A DNA stretch of 64,000 bases from Scatocola faecipullorum (GTDB lineage Bacteria; Pseudomonadota; Alphaproteobacteria; RF32; CAG-239), in the NCBI GenBank assembly GCA_018714685.1, contig DVNC01000028.1:49564-113563 (forward strand), given 5' to 3'. Shown piece by piece: positions 38,680 through 48,669 of the stretch. The notes under the pieces were generated by a model. It ran no database searches. It was not told the DNA's origin and saw nothing but the letters and a program-made list of their open reading frames with translations. The first letter of the stretch is position 1. Each line of letters opens with the position of its first letter. A program made the translations under genes and the position numbers.

Positions 38680-40134
38680 ATGAATACGGAATTTGAAGAA
38701 CAATTGGCGGAAGCCATGGCCGAATGTTCAGACGACCCGTATTCGTTCGTTATGCTTGCTTTCCCGTGGGGAACCGGGGCGCTTGAAGGCAAACGGCCCG
38801 AAGAATGGCAAGTGCAATTATTAAAGGATATTAGGGATAAATTATTAACGGTTCAGGAAGCGCTCAAGTTTGCGCTGGCCTCCGGCCATGGTATCGGCAA
38901 GTCGGCGCTGGTGGCGTGGTTGGTGCTGTGGGCTTTGTGCACCTTCCCGGAAACCCGCGGCATTGTAACCGCCAACACTGAAAAGCAGCTTTTAACCAAA
39001 ACATGGCCGGAAGTGCGGAAGTGGTTTAACCTTTGTATCTGCAAACATTGGTTTGAAATGACCGCAACCAGCATATACTCGGCCGATGAGCGTTATAAGC
39101 AGTCTTGGCGGATTGATATGATTCCGTGGAGCAAGTCGAACCCGGACGCTTTCGCCGGTCTGCACAACCAAGGCAAGCGGCTGATAGTTATTTTTGATGA
39201 AGCTTCCCAAATTTGGGACAAAATCTGGGAAGTTACCGAGGGCGCCATGACCGACCTCGGCACGCAGATCTTGTGGCTGGCATTCGGCAACCCGACCCAA
39301 AATACCGGCTGTTTTTACGACTGCTTCCATAAAAACCGGGATTATTGGGACACGCGGCAGATTGACAGCCGCACCGTCAGCTTTACCAACAAAGCGCAAA
39401 TTGCCAAATGGGTCGCGCAGTACGGCGAAGATTCTGACTTTATCAAGGTTCGTGTGCGTGGCGTTTTCCCCAGCCAAGCCTCAAATCAGCTGATTCCGCT
39501 TAATGTGGTGTTGGAAGCCCAACAGCGCCAAGTTTATGAAGACAAGTCAGCGCCGCTTTTGATGATGATTGACGTAGCCAGATACGGCGACGACGAGAGC
39601 GTTATCCGCTTCCGACAGGGGCGCGACGCCCGTTCCTTTCCGATTAAGCGTTATCAGAAGATGGATAATCATACGCTGGCGCGTGAGGTTGCAAAGATGA
39701 TTGATTATTATAAACCGGACGGCGTCTTTATCGACGGCGGTGGTGTTGGCGGCGGCGTAGTCGATAATTTGAGAGCATGGAAGTATCAGGTTATCGAAGT
39801 TAATTTCGGCGAAACTAAAAAATCGCTGGATCAGCCGGACCGTTATGTCAACAAGCGGGCGGAAATGTATGACGCTTTGCTGGACTGGCTGGTAAACGGC
39901 GGCGCGATTGACGATGACGCCGGCTTAAAAGAAGATTTAACCGCTATTCAATACTTTTTCAACGGCCAGAAAATGCAGTTGATGAGTAAAGAGGATATGA
40001 AAGCGACGGGATTGCCGTCGCCTGATGACAGCGACTGTCTGGCAATGTCTTTTTATTGCCCGGTTCGCAAAAGAGCTTCCCATGTGGGAGGCTCTTCCAG
40101 TTTTAAACGCAAAACTTATGATTGGAGTATTTAA
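38680..40134 (+). CDS. Terminase large subunit
   Basis: 484 residues, the DNA-packaging ATPase and nuclease. Walker A is SGHGIGKSALVAW at ~68-80, Walker B LIVIFDEAS near residue 171, and the RNase-H-like nuclease starts with LMMIDVARYGDDES near residue 293. A further acidic site is GVFIDGGGVGGGVVDNL. It starts three bases after the small subunit. Confidence 0.95.
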   Translation: MNTEFEEQLAEAMAECSDDPYSFVMLAFPWGTGALEGKRPEEWQVQLLKDIRDKLLTVQEALKFALASGHGIGKSALVAWLVLWALCTFPETRGIVTANTEKQLLTKTWPEVRKWFNLCICKHWFEMTATSIYSADERYKQSWRIDMIPWSKSNPDAFAGLHNQGKRLIVIFDEASQIWDKIWEVTEGAMTDLGTQILWLAFGNPTQNTGCFYDCFHKNRDYWDTRQIDSRTVSFTNKAQIAKWVAQYGEDSDFIKVRVRGVFPSQASNQLIPLNVVLEAQQRQVYEDKSAPLLMMIDVARYGDDESVIRFRQGRDARSFPIKRYQKMDNHTLAREVAKMIDYYKPDGVFIDGGGVGGGVVDNLRAWKYQVIEVNFGETKKSLDQPDRYVNKRAEMYDALLDWLVNGGAIDDDAGLKEDLTAIQYFFNGQKMQLMSKEDMKATGLPSPDDSDCLAMSFYCPVRKRASHVGGSSSFKRKTYDWSI

Positions 40135-40135
40135 C

Positions 40136-40459
40136 ATGTGTGGAGGAGATATTTTCGGCAGCATTGCCCGCCTTGCGCTGGCATCTGCATCGTTTGGCAC
40201 GTCCGAGCTGTTTGGTGTCGGCAAAAAGGTCGGCAATATGTTCAGCAACAAGCCGAATATGGAAGGAAAAACGGTCGTTTCGCCGCAGCAGCAGTCTTCG
40301 GCAAAGCAAAGCGAAGCTGACGAGGCTGCGGTTCAGGCCCGGGAAGAGTCCAAGAAAAAGGCGGCAAATATGCTCGGTCGCCGTTCAACGATTTTGACCG
40401 GGTCTTCCGGTTTGACCGACCGCGCAAACACCACCAAGAAAACGCTGCTGGGGGCTTGA
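40136..40459 (+). CDS. Small virion-associated protein, unknown
   Basis: 107 residues from the ATG at 40136 (MCGGDIFGSIARLALASASF), GGAG upstream. The hydrophobic start with MCGG resembles the start of the gp14-like protein at 48054 (MCEP), and the rest is Ser/Lys/Ala-rich with RRSTILTGSSGLTDRANTTK. Similar short proteins lie between terminase and portal in BPP-1-like phages. Role unknown. Confidence 0.6.
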   Translation: MCGGDIFGSIARLALASASFGTSELFGVGKKVGNMFSNKPNMEGKTVVSPQQQSSAKQSEADEAAVQAREESKKKAANMLGRRSTILTGSSGLTDRANTTKKTLLGA

Positions 40460-40463
40460 GATT

Positions 40464-42107
40464 ATGGATAAATTGGAAATCCGGCAGCAGCTGAACCGTA
40501 TTAATGCGTCGCTCGAAAAGGAATATAAGGAATGGGAGCCGTCTTGGAAACGTATTGCCGAACTGTCCCGTTCTTTCCGCGGAAAATTTGAAAACGAAAA
40601 AAACAAAGAATTTCTGCGCCGCTCGGACGATGTGATTGATAATGTTCTGAATGACTGCGCCGATACTCTGGCCGCAGGGCTGCAATCCGGGTTAACCAAT
40701 CCGACCACGCGCTGGTTCAAGTTCTCGCTGGCCGATACGGATCTGCTGAATTGGAAACCGGTTAAAACTTGGCTGTACGATGTTGAGAACATCATTTTGA
40801 CGATTCTCAACAAGTCAAACTTTTACAAGCTGACGCCGACGGTTTACAAGGAAATGGGACTCTTCGGCCAGCCCTGTCTGCTGCATGAAGAAAGTCCGGC
40901 GACAATATCGCGCTTTTATGCCTTTACCGTCGGCGAATATATGCTGGTAACCAACAATGAACTGGCAGTTGACACCTGTTTCCGTCGTTTCAGCATGACA
41001 ATTCATCAGCTGGCGGCCGCTTTCGGTTTGGTAAATCTGCCGACAACGCTGCAGAACGATTATCGCAACGGCAGGGTGGCTGATGAATATAATGTTATTC
41101 ATGCAATCTTGCCGAACTTTATGCTTAATCGCGGCAAGATGGACAACAAGAACAAGCCTTATTTGTCGCTCTATTACCTGCCGGATTATAGCGCTTCGGA
41201 ATCAATTCTGCGCATATCCGGCTATGACCGTTTTCCGATTCTGGCGCCGCGGTGGGAAACCGTCAGCACCGAAACCTACGGCATATCTCCGGCGATGCAC
41301 GGCCTCGGACTGACAAAATCTCTGCAAAAGTGGCATAAAACCCGCCATTTGGGGGTTGATTTGGTAACCCGGCCGCCGATGAACGTTCCGGCCAAAATGT
41401 ACGAAGACGGAGCAACGCCGGATTTGCTGCCCGGCGGCATAAATATATATGACGAGCGTACCGGGCCGCAGTCGGTAACGCCGACTTTTAATGTCAATTT
41501 TGACCTTAACAATCTGAATTTGACGATTGCGGAAACGAAGGAAAACATTCGGACATCAATGTTTTACCGCCTGTTCAACGCGATTTTGTCGGTAGATAAA
41601 CGAATGACCGCGACCGAAGTCGATAAAATCAGCAGCGAGCAAATGGTGCAACTTGGCCCGGTGCTGACAAACATTATTAACGAGTTTTTAAGCCCGTGCC
41701 TGATGCGCGTTTATGACAATGCCTTTAAGCTGGGGGCTATTCCGCCCCCGCCGCCGGAACTGGAGGGGCAGTCTTTAGAAATTGAGTATGTTTCGATGCT
41801 GGCTCAAGCCCAGAAAGCGGTTGAACTCTCTGCTTCGATGGATTTTGTGCAGTTTGTTGGTGCTGTTGCACAGTATAATCCCAAGGCAATCAACAAGCTG
41901 GACTACAATGAATTGATTGACGATTACGTCGATAAACGCGGGGTTAATCCGAAAATCATCCGTTCGACCGAAGAGGTCAACAAGATGGAGCAGGCCGAAC
42001 AGGCAAAAGCCGACCAGCAGGCAATGATGCAGCAGGCACTTGAAGGTGCAAAGACCTTAAATGAAATTGCGCCGGGCAGTCTGGCAAATATGGGAGGCAT
42101 GCAGTGA
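40464..42107 (+). CDS. Portal (head-tail connector) protein
   Basis: 547 residues of the podoviral head-to-tail connector type. Typical blocks are NDCADTLAAGLQSGLTNPTT followed by RWFKFSLADTDLL; GLFGQPCLLHEE; and RYxP-like parts further on. The C-terminal region is glutamine-rich (QAKADQQAMMQQAL). It forms the 12-fold ring at the packaging vertex. The stop overlaps the next gene by four bases. Confidence 0.92.
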   Translation: MDKLEIRQQLNRINASLEKEYKEWEPSWKRIAELSRSFRGKFENEKNKEFLRRSDDVIDNVLNDCADTLAAGLQSGLTNPTTRWFKFSLADTDLLNWKPVKTWLYDVENIILTILNKSNFYKLTPTVYKEMGLFGQPCLLHEESPATISRFYAFTVGEYMLVTNNELAVDTCFRRFSMTIHQLAAAFGLVNLPTTLQNDYRNGRVADEYNVIHAILPNFMLNRGKMDNKNKPYLSLYYLPDYSASESILRISGYDRFPILAPRWETVSTETYGISPAMHGLGLTKSLQKWHKTRHLGVDLVTRPPMNVPAKMYEDGATPDLLPGGINIYDERTGPQSVTPTFNVNFDLNNLNLTIAETKENIRTSMFYRLFNAILSVDKRMTATEVDKISSEQMVQLGPVLTNIINEFLSPCLMRVYDNAFKLGAIPPPPPELEGQSLEIEYVSMLAQAQKAVELSASMDFVQFVGAVAQYNPKAINKLDYNELIDDYVDKRGVNPKIIRSTEEVNKMEQAEQAKADQQAMMQQALEGAKTLNEIAPGSLANMGGMQ

Positions 42108-42352
42108 AAAGCGAAAAGTTTATTGCCGGTTTGCGGCAGATAAGCAAGGACAAGGCCGGCCGCATTGTTATCTGGGGATTGTTGGAGCATGCCCGGATAC
42201 ATCAGACCGTCTTCGATTCGAATGCCTCGCTGATGGCGTTTCGCGAGGGCGAACGCAACTTCGGCCTTTGGCTGGAAGACTGCCTGACAAAAGTTAACCC
42301 CAATTTAATTTATGAAATAGCAAAGGAAATAAACGATGACAACGACAAATGA
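42104..42352 (+). CDS. Bbp19-like phage protein
   Basis: 82 residues. The pattern VIWGLLEHARIHQTVF, then SLMAFREGERNFGLWLEDCL, fits the small Bbp19 family next to portal genes of BPP-1-like podoviruses. It starts within the portal stop and overlaps the scaffold gene. Function unknown. Confidence 0.7.
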   Translation: MKSEKFIAGLRQISKDKAGRIVIWGLLEHARIHQTVFDSNASLMAFREGERNFGLWLEDCLTKVNPNLIYEIAKEINDDNDK

Positions 42353-42992
42353 TGTGCCGGACACCCCGGCAGACAGCAAAACAGAAGTTAACGAAAACCC
42401 CGGAGAAAAAACTCTGGGGTTTTCTTCTATGAATGAACCGGCAACGGAACCGACAGAACCGGAAACGGATGTAAAGGCTGAAACGGATAAAACCCCGCCG
42501 GCCGACACCAAACCGGAAGAAGATGAACCGACCGAGCCGGACTATTCGGATGTAAAGGCCCCGGACGGTTATCAGGTCGATGCCGAGGTTATGGCGGAGA
42601 TTACGCCGGTCTTGAAAGAACTTAAATGCTCCAAGGAAAACGCCGAAAAGCTGGTTGCCGCCGGTTCCATGCTTGTTAAGCGAACGCTTGAAGCCCAGCA
42701 GACGGCGCTGGAGGAGCAGCACGAAGCTTGGAAAAAAGAGGTGCTGGCCGACAAAGAACTCGGCAAGCCGGAAAATATCGCGATTGCCAACCGGGCAATT
42801 GATACCTTCGGCGACGAAGGCTTGAAAGAAATTACCAAAGCCGGACTGGGCAACCATCCGTCTTTTGTAAGGTTTTGCCTCAATATCGGCAAAGCCATCA
42901 GCGAAGACTCTGCGGTTATCTCGACAGGGTCGGCAAAGGCATCGAACCGGAACGAACTCGGCGAACCGATGCTTCATTTCAAAAACATGTAA
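42336..42992 (+). CDS. Capsid scaffold-like protein
   Basis: 218 residues. Residues 1-75 are acidic and proline/threonine-rich, likely disordered. Residues 85-140 are a helical region (LKELKCSKENAEKLVAAGSM), followed by a conserved block with GKPENIAIANRAIDTFGDEG and FVRFCLNIGKAISED. Size, acidity and position directly before the capsid gene identify it as the assembly scaffold. Confidence 0.8.
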   Translation: MTTTNDVPDTPADSKTEVNENPGEKTLGFSSMNEPATEPTEPETDVKAETDKTPPADTKPEEDEPTEPDYSDVKAPDGYQVDAEVMAEITPVLKELKCSKENAEKLVAAGSMLVKRTLEAQQTALEEQHEAWKKEVLADKELGKPENIAIANRAIDTFGDEGLKEITKAGLGNHPSFVRFCLNIGKAISEDSAVISTGSAKASNRNELGEPMLHFKNM

Positions 42993-43013
42993 TAAAGTAA
43001 GGAGAAACAAACA

Positions 43014-43991
43014 ATGGCTGATAAACTCATTCAGCAGTTGTGCATGCTCGAACTGGCAAACCGTATCGCGCCGAACGGCGATATGGCGACAATCGCCGAG
43101 GTTATGTCGCGCGAGAACGCGATTTTGCTCGACATTCCCTGCATTGAGGCGAACAGCGGTTCGAGCCATAAGGACACCAAGCGCACCTTTGTCCCGAAGG
43201 GGCAATTGCGCCAGTTCGATAAAGGCGTTGGACGCGTTGCGACCAAGACCGAACCGATTACCTTCAACATTGCCATGATTGAAGCCTATTCCAAGGTGGA
43301 CAAGGCAAAATGCGGCATTGCGCCGAACCCGCAGCAGTTCCGCATGGACGAAGCTAAGGGGATCATTGAAGGCATGTCGCAGACCGTTGCCGATATGATT
43401 CTTTACGGCAACAGCAAAATGAACCCGGATGAAACCGACGGTTTGGCAACCATTTGCAGCAAGATTGACGATAAACGTGTGATTGATGCCGGTGGTACCG
43501 GCGACGCGCTGACATCTGTCTATATTGTGCAGTGGGATAAAGCCGAAGCCAAAGGCATTTATCCGCGTAATTCCAAGACCGCCGGTATTATTCACGACGA
43601 CTTGGGCGAACAAACGGTTAAGGATGATGAGGGACTGGACTATCAGGCGCTTGTCAGCCATTTCCAGTGCCACATCGGCCTTGGCATTACCAACGAACGC
43701 CGCGTTGCCCGTATCTGCAATATTCCGACGTCTGCCAAGGAAGCCGAGAAAATTAACCTGTCGAAGCTGATTATTCGGGCGCTGAACAATATGAAGCAGC
43801 AGGGTAAAAACGCGTTCATTTACTGCAACGCAACGGTCTTGAGTTACCTCGATATTGAGGCTCTGAACAAGGCAACGGTTCAGCTGCAGGATGCCTTCGG
43901 CGACTATGTAACCCAGTTCCGCCCCGGCAATCCGCTGCGTCTGTGCGAGGGTATTCTCGATACCGAAGCTCAGGTTACGGCCAAGGCCTAG
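43014..43991 (+). CDS. Major capsid protein
   Basis: 325 residues of the BPP-1 (Bbp17) type. It contains LANRIAPNGDMATIAEVMSR at the N-terminus, then KRTFVPKGQLRQFDKGVG and ILYGNSKMNPDETDGLATIC, which are common in this HK97-fold group. A strong AAGGAG site precedes it, and a terminator follows, as expected for the most abundant virion protein. Confidence 0.9.
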   Translation: MADKLIQQLCMLELANRIAPNGDMATIAEVMSRENAILLDIPCIEANSGSSHKDTKRTFVPKGQLRQFDKGVGRVATKTEPITFNIAMIEAYSKVDKAKCGIAPNPQQFRMDEAKGIIEGMSQTVADMILYGNSKMNPDETDGLATICSKIDDKRVIDAGGTGDALTSVYIVQWDKAEAKGIYPRNSKTAGIIHDDLGEQTVKDDEGLDYQALVSHFQCHIGLGITNERRVARICNIPTSAKEAEKINLSKLIIRALNNMKQQGKNAFIYCNATVLSYLDIEALNKATVQLQDAFGDYVTQFRPGNPLRLCEGILDTEAQVTAKA

Positions 43992-43999
43992 GGATAAAC

Positions 44000-44030
44000 A
44001 AGGGCTGGCTTGGTTCAGCCCTTATTTTTT
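44000..44030 (+). terminator. Terminator after the capsid gene
   Basis: Stem AAGGGCTG / CAGCCCTT with an 8-base loop, then ATTTTTT. Confidence 0.85.
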
Positions 44031-44054
44031 AACATAACATGAGGAACAAAACAA

Positions 44055-44447
44055 ATGAGAGACGGATTATTGGTCTTTTCCGACATGGAACCGCGCGCCG
44101 CGGCCGCGTCCAGCTCGGAAGTCATTGATTTCGGTGAAGGGAAAAGCGATTACGGCAAAAGTTATCCGTGTAACTTTTTCAACGTTCGTATTACCGAAGC
44201 CTTTGCCGGTGGCGAAGGGGCAACCCTGAAGGTTGAATTGCAGCATTCGGATGACAATTCAAGCTTTACAACCGCTGTTGCCGGCGAGACTTTGGCTGTT
44301 GATAAATTAACCGGCGGAACGCTGATGGTATGTCAGCCGCTTCCGTTTAAGTTCAAACGCTATGCCAAGGTCGTCGCGACGGTCGGCACGGCGGCGATGA
44401 CCGCCGGAAAAATCTCGGCATGGATTGGCGAAAGAGTCGAGGAATAA
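44055..44447 (+). CDS. Bbp16-like capsid cement protein
   Basis: 130 residues, beta-rich: AASSSEVIDFGEGKSDYGKS, then LKVELQHSDDNSSFTTAVAG and KRYAKVVATVGTAAMTAGKI. This fits the Bbp16-type cement protein that decorates BPP-1-like capsids. It sits immediately downstream of the capsid gene. Confidence 0.8.
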   Translation: MRDGLLVFSDMEPRAAAASSSEVIDFGEGKSDYGKSYPCNFFNVRITEAFAGGEGATLKVELQHSDDNSSFTTAVAGETLAVDKLTGGTLMVCQPLPFKFKRYAKVVATVGTAAMTAGKISAWIGERVEE

Positions 44448-44449
44448 CC

Positions 44450-44875
44450 ATGAGCAGATATGTGTGCATCAAAGATTGTTATTACAATAACAAACGTTAT
44501 GCGGAAGGCGAACTTTTGGAGGAAGGCATTGAACCGAACAGTTTTTTCAAAAAAACCGGAGATACGCCGCCCGCCGCGAAGGCTGCCGACACGGCTTCAC
44601 TGTCGGCCGATGAGGTTGTCAAACTGATTGATGAGGCGGAAGAAAGCGCCGCTAAAAATCTGGAAGAGTTCAAAGCGCTGGTCGGCGACCATCTGTCCAA
44701 ATTCGACGAACGGATTAAGTCGCTTGAAACCAAACTGGCGGAATCAGAAGCAAAGCTGAACAGCTTTGTTGAAACTGCCGGCGCTCAGGTTCCGCAGGGA
44801 AACGAAACCCCGGATCCGGAAAGTCAGAAAAATGACAGTCCGGTACCGGCGGCTAAGTCTTCCGCTAAGAAATAA
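44450..44875 (+). CDS. Phage structural accessory protein, unknown
   Basis: 141 residues from the ATG at 44450 (MSRYVCIKDCYYNNKRYAEG). The first ~40 residues resemble small phage beta-domains; residues 55-115 form a coiled coil (FDERIKSLETKLAESEAKL); the end is disordered and lysine-rich. It may be a minor head protein. Confidence 0.6.
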   Translation: MSRYVCIKDCYYNNKRYAEGELLEEGIEPNSFFKKTGDTPPAAKAADTASLSADEVVKLIDEAEESAAKNLEEFKALVGDHLSKFDERIKSLETKLAESEAKLNSFVETAGAQVPQGNETPDPESQKNDSPVPAAKSSAKK

Positions 44876-44884
44876 AAACAAATA

Positions 44885-44914
44885 AAAGGCGCTTGGCAAC
44901 AGGCGCCTTTTTTT
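44885..44914 (+). terminator. Terminator before the tail genes
   Basis: Stem AAAGGCGC / GCGCCTTT with a 10-base loop and a T run. Confidence 0.85.
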
Positions 44915-44925
44915 AGGTTAGAAAA

Positions 44926-45531
44926 ATGGATAAAACAACAATTTGCAATCAGGCGCTGGGTTTAATTGCCAACGGCGAGGTCTTGGACATTGCCGGCAAT
45001 GAGCCGCGGGCCAAGAAATGCCGCCTTTATTATGACGCGGTTGTCTGTGCGGCTCTGGCTTTTTATGACTGGAGTTTTGCCCGTAAGCGCAAGCAGCCGG
45101 CATTATCGGCCGAAAAGTTCGACGGCTATAAATACGCTTACGTTATCCCTGAGGATTCGGTGCATATTTCGCGCTATTTGGATGAAAACGGCCAGCCGCT
45201 GGAACTGAGCGGTAACAGCACGGTTGTTTTGTCCGCCAACAACGCTTCCCGGCTGATACTGACAAACCGGAAGATAACAAACATTGTTTATACGTTCAAG
45301 CAGATGAATTCGGAATTGTGGTCGCCCGGATTCGCCGAGGCCGTTACTTTTCTGTTAGCCAGCAAAATCTGCGAAACGATTCCCAATCTCAAAAACGAAG
45401 CCAATAACAAATTTCAGCAATATCAGGGGTTGATAGCCGTTGCCAAGAATGACGATGTGCGCGAAGAGATGAAATTTTACGACAAAAATCCGTTTAAGAA
45501 TTATCGCGGCTATGACGGGAGTATTTTTTAA
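44926..45531 (+). CDS. Tail tubular protein A (gp11-like)
   Basis: 201 residues. The adaptor that joins portal and nozzle in podoviruses. The start ICNQALGLIANGEVLDIAG is characteristic (NxALxxLG-type), followed by YYDAVVCAALAFYDWSFARK. The stop overlaps the next start (TAATG). Confidence 0.88.
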   Translation: MDKTTICNQALGLIANGEVLDIAGNEPRAKKCRLYYDAVVCAALAFYDWSFARKRKQPALSAEKFDGYKYAYVIPEDSVHISRYLDENGQPLELSGNSTVVLSANNASRLILTNRKITNIVYTFKQMNSELWSPGFAEAVTFLLASKICETIPNLKNEANNKFQQYQGLIAVAKNDDVREEMKFYDKNPFKNYRGYDGSIF

Positions 45532-47594
45532 TGTCTGACTTAAATATTACCCAATCCGCTTTTAATGCCGGCGAACTCAGCCCGCGGCTCTATTCCCGTG
45601 TCAATTTGGAAAAATATGCCAGCGGTGCCAAAGTTATTGCTAATTTTTACGTTATGAAAGAAGGCGGCCTGAACAAGCGCCCCGGGTCGTATTTCATCGG
45701 CGAAGCCTACAATCAGAGCAAGCCGTCCCGGCTTAAAAGATTTCAGTTCTCAGAAGATCAAGGCTATGCCTTGGAATTTTCCGACCATAAAATGAGGGTC
45801 ATTTCCGAGGGCGGTTTTGTTGTTAAGGAAGACGGCGGCATTTTTGAGCTTGATATTCCTTTTGATATTGACGAAATCTGGCAAATGAAGTTTGAGCAGT
45901 CGGCCGACGTGGTTTATATTACCCATCCGAGCCATCTGCCGCAGATGTTAAAACGCTTCGACCATGACAACTGGACAATTGAGGACATGGCTTTTGTGCC
46001 GAAGACGCCGACCCCGACCGGATTAACCGCCAAAGGTTCCGGCACCAGCCAGACCTATAAATATAAAGTGTCGGCGATTAACGAGGAAACCGGCGAAGAG
46101 AGCCTGACGGCCATGGTCGAAGTCAAAAGCGACCAGCTTTCGCAGACAAAGCAGATTACTTTAACATGGAACAAGGTTGAGGGCTGCAAAAAATATAATG
46201 TCTATCGCCTGTCGGCCGGTATGTATGGCTGGATTTCGACGGTTGTTGACGATGATGACGCGGCGACAATCTCCATGAGTGACGATAATGTTGCGCCGGA
46301 CTTCAACATTACCCCGGCGATTAAGCGCAATCCATTTGACGGACCGAACAAATATCCGTCCGTTTGCGGTATCCATGAACAGCGGATGGCGATGGCCGCG
46401 ACTTATGAGGACTACGAATTAATCGAAATGTCCCGCGCCGGCACTTACAACAACTTTACGATGAGCAATCCGCTGCAGGACGATGACGCCTTTTCCATTC
46501 GGGCGACCGGCAAGCAAATCAACACTATTTATCATTTAATCTCGCTTAACGATTTGCTGATTACCACGGCAAACGGCGTTTGGAAAGTGATGCCCGGCGA
46601 TACCGGCTTTTTGTCGGGCAAATGGCCGAAAATCAAGCAGCAGAACGTCTATCACTGCGATAACATTGAACCGCTGATAATCGGCAATCAGGCTTTGTTC
46701 ATGAGCGACGGCCATGTGCGTACGCTGGGCTATGCGTTAACCAGTGACGGCTATGACGGCGAAGACATCAGCATTCTGGCGACGCATCTGTTTGACGGCC
46801 GCCAACTGGTTGCCTGGGATTACTGCTCGTCGGCGAACCTGATTTGGTTTGTGTTTGCCGACGGCGGTGCGGTGGCTTTAACTTTTATCAAAGAACAGCA
46901 ACTGGTCGCTTATACCCGCTATATTACCGAAGGGTGGTTTGAAAGCATCTGTTCGGTCAAGGAAAACGGGGTGGAAAGCATTTATGCCGTGGTTCTGCGT
47001 AATGTCAACGGGACGCCGAAACGGTTTCTTGAGCGTTTCGTTATCAATCAGGATTCGGAGAACAAAGAAGACGATTATTTATTTATGGACTGCGCTGCCC
47101 GGGCAGACTTGGAAGAACCGGTCAGCGAGGTTTCCGGTCTTGATTATCTTGAAGGTGCAACTGTCGGCGTGATGGTGGACGGCGGCTATCAGGGCGAGAA
47201 AGTCGTTGAAAACGGCAAAATCTCTTTTATTACGCCCGGAAAGCATATCAAAGTCGGTTTGCTCTATGACGCGCTGTATCACAGCCTGAGCATTGACTAT
47301 CCGCTGAACAACGGCACGTCTTCACAAGGACAGTATAAGCGAATCAGCGGCGCCCGGATAATGGTTGAAAACTCCGGCAGTTTCAAAATTGCGCAGGTGG
47401 ACGACAAAAATCAGTTCGTCCGGCCGGCAATGAGTTATCAGAATTATGGCGAAGGGTACGATTTTGTCAGCGGGACGCGCCGCGTTGATTTGGAAGGCGG
47501 CTATAATTTCGCCGGCGAAATCGAGATTGTCTCGGACACGCCGACCCCGTTAACGATTAATGCCATAACGGCGGTGGTGGCACATGGCGGTTAA
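45531..47594 (+). CDS. Tail tubular protein B (gp12-like nozzle)
   Basis: 687 residues. The start ITQSAFNAGELSPRLYSRVN followed by YASGAKVIANFYVMKEGGL and KRPGSYFIG is typical for the podoviral nozzle/stabilisation protein. An Ig-like insertion is suggested around residues 160-240 (TYKYKVSAINEETGEES). It overlaps the following gene by 11 bases. Confidence 0.9.
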   Translation: MSDLNITQSAFNAGELSPRLYSRVNLEKYASGAKVIANFYVMKEGGLNKRPGSYFIGEAYNQSKPSRLKRFQFSEDQGYALEFSDHKMRVISEGGFVVKEDGGIFELDIPFDIDEIWQMKFEQSADVVYITHPSHLPQMLKRFDHDNWTIEDMAFVPKTPTPTGLTAKGSGTSQTYKYKVSAINEETGEESLTAMVEVKSDQLSQTKQITLTWNKVEGCKKYNVYRLSAGMYGWISTVVDDDDAATISMSDDNVAPDFNITPAIKRNPFDGPNKYPSVCGIHEQRMAMAATYEDYELIEMSRAGTYNNFTMSNPLQDDDAFSIRATGKQINTIYHLISLNDLLITTANGVWKVMPGDTGFLSGKWPKIKQQNVYHCDNIEPLIIGNQALFMSDGHVRTLGYALTSDGYDGEDISILATHLFDGRQLVAWDYCSSANLIWFVFADGGAVALTFIKEQQLVAYTRYITEGWFESICSVKENGVESIYAVVLRNVNGTPKRFLERFVINQDSENKEDDYLFMDCAARADLEEPVSEVSGLDYLEGATVGVMVDGGYQGEKVVENGKISFITPGKHIKVGLLYDALYHSLSIDYPLNNGTSSQGQYKRISGARIMVENSGSFKIAQVDDKNQFVRPAMSYQNYGEGYDFVSGTRRVDLEGGYNFAGEIEIVSDTPTPLTINAITAVVAHGG

Positions 47595-48069
47595 ACTCAG
47601 ATTATGCGAAGCGGGCGATATTGAATATATTGCGGCCAATATGCGCGCTGTGGATGCCGAAGAAATCCGCTTGGCCGGAAATCATGACCCTTTTGAATGC
47701 CTGACACAGGGAGCCAGTCATTCGGTTTATTGCCGGGTTATTGAGATTAACGGTCGGCCGGCCGCGATTCTCGGGCTGGTTCCGCTGGATAATGTGAAGG
47801 GCCGCGGCATCTGCTGGCTGCTCGGAACCGATGATATTGAGCGGTATGCAAAGGCCTTTTGCGAACTCTGCCGGCAGGAACTGACCGCCATGATGAAAAG
47901 AGCCGAACGGGTAGAGAATTTTGTCTGGGCTGAAAACAGGGTTTCGATTCGCTGGCTGAAATGGCTGGGGTTTGAGTTTGAACACCAAGAAATTGTCTGG
48001 GGGCCTGAAAAAGCCCGCTTTTTGCACTTTTATAAAGAAAAGGAGGTTTCAAAATGTGTGAACCGATGA
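47584..48069 (+). CDS. Internal virion protein, gp13-like (DUF2833/GNAT-like)
   Basis: 161 residues. LRLCEAGDIEYIAANMRAVD followed by AEEIRLAG is the start of T7 gp13-type proteins, which look like GNAT folds. AAILGLVPLDNVKGRGICWL and SIRWLKWLGFEF fit as well. It overlaps both neighbours. Confidence 0.8.
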   Translation: MAVKLRLCEAGDIEYIAANMRAVDAEEIRLAGNHDPFECLTQGASHSVYCRVIEINGRPAAILGLVPLDNVKGRGICWLLGTDDIERYAKAFCELCRQELTAMMKRAERVENFVWAENRVSIRWLKWLGFEFEHQEIVWGPEKARFLHFYKEKEVSKCVNR

Positions 48070-48614
48070 CGATTGCGGCGACTGTTCTTGCGGCAGCCGG
48101 AACTGTCGCGCAGGTAAACGGGATAAAGCAGGAAGGCAGAGCCGAATCAAAAGCCAATCAATATAATGCCGCGATTATGCGTCAGCAGGCCGAAGACGCC
48201 AAAGCCCGGGGATTGGAAGAACAAGTTTCGGCAGCGCGGAAGAATAAACAGCTTCTCGGCCAGCAACGGGCAATGATGGCTGCCAACGGGGTGGATTTGA
48301 GCTCGGCCACACCGATGGAAATGTTTACGCAGACGGCCGAGTTTGGCGAAGAAGACCGTCAGACGATTATTGACAACACAAATCGCGAAGTTTGGGGCTA
48401 TAATACGCAGGCAACCTTGTATGACATGGCTGCCAAGCAGGCGAAAAAGGCCGCCAAACGTAACACCATTTCCACCATTCTCGGCGGTGGCAGTAATTTG
48501 CTGTTTAGCGGAACTAATTCGGGGTGGTTTGGTGGCGGAATTGAAGACATGAGCGGATATAACTCTCATTATAATCCGGCAACAACTGTTCCGACCAGAA
48601 AACCGAGATATTAG
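48054..48614 (+). CDS. Internal virion protein, gp14-like
   Basis: 186 residues. The N-terminus is hydrophobic (TIAATVLAAAGTVAQVNG), followed by helices with KANQYNAAIMRQQAEDAKAR and MMAANGVDLSSATPMEMF. T7 gp14 is ejected first and inserts into the outer membrane; this protein has the same features and place. The C-terminus is glycine-rich. Confidence 0.82.
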   Translation: MCEPMTIAATVLAAAGTVAQVNGIKQEGRAESKANQYNAAIMRQQAEDAKARGLEEQVSAARKNKQLLGQQRAMMAANGVDLSSATPMEMFTQTAEFGEEDRQTIIDNTNREVWGYNTQATLYDMAAKQAKKAAKRNTISTILGGGSNLLFSGTNSGWFGGGIEDMSGYNSHYNPATTVPTRKPRY

Positions 48615-48669
48615 TTTATTCTTGTTTTAATTATGATTTTATATATTATTATGCAAAAGGAGATTAATT

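Noticed and set aside
38135..38683. 182-codon frame overlapping the small terminase gene
   Set aside because: Same strand but shifted frame; the terminase frame has the recognisable domain, and this one is Arg/Leu-rich shadow sequence.
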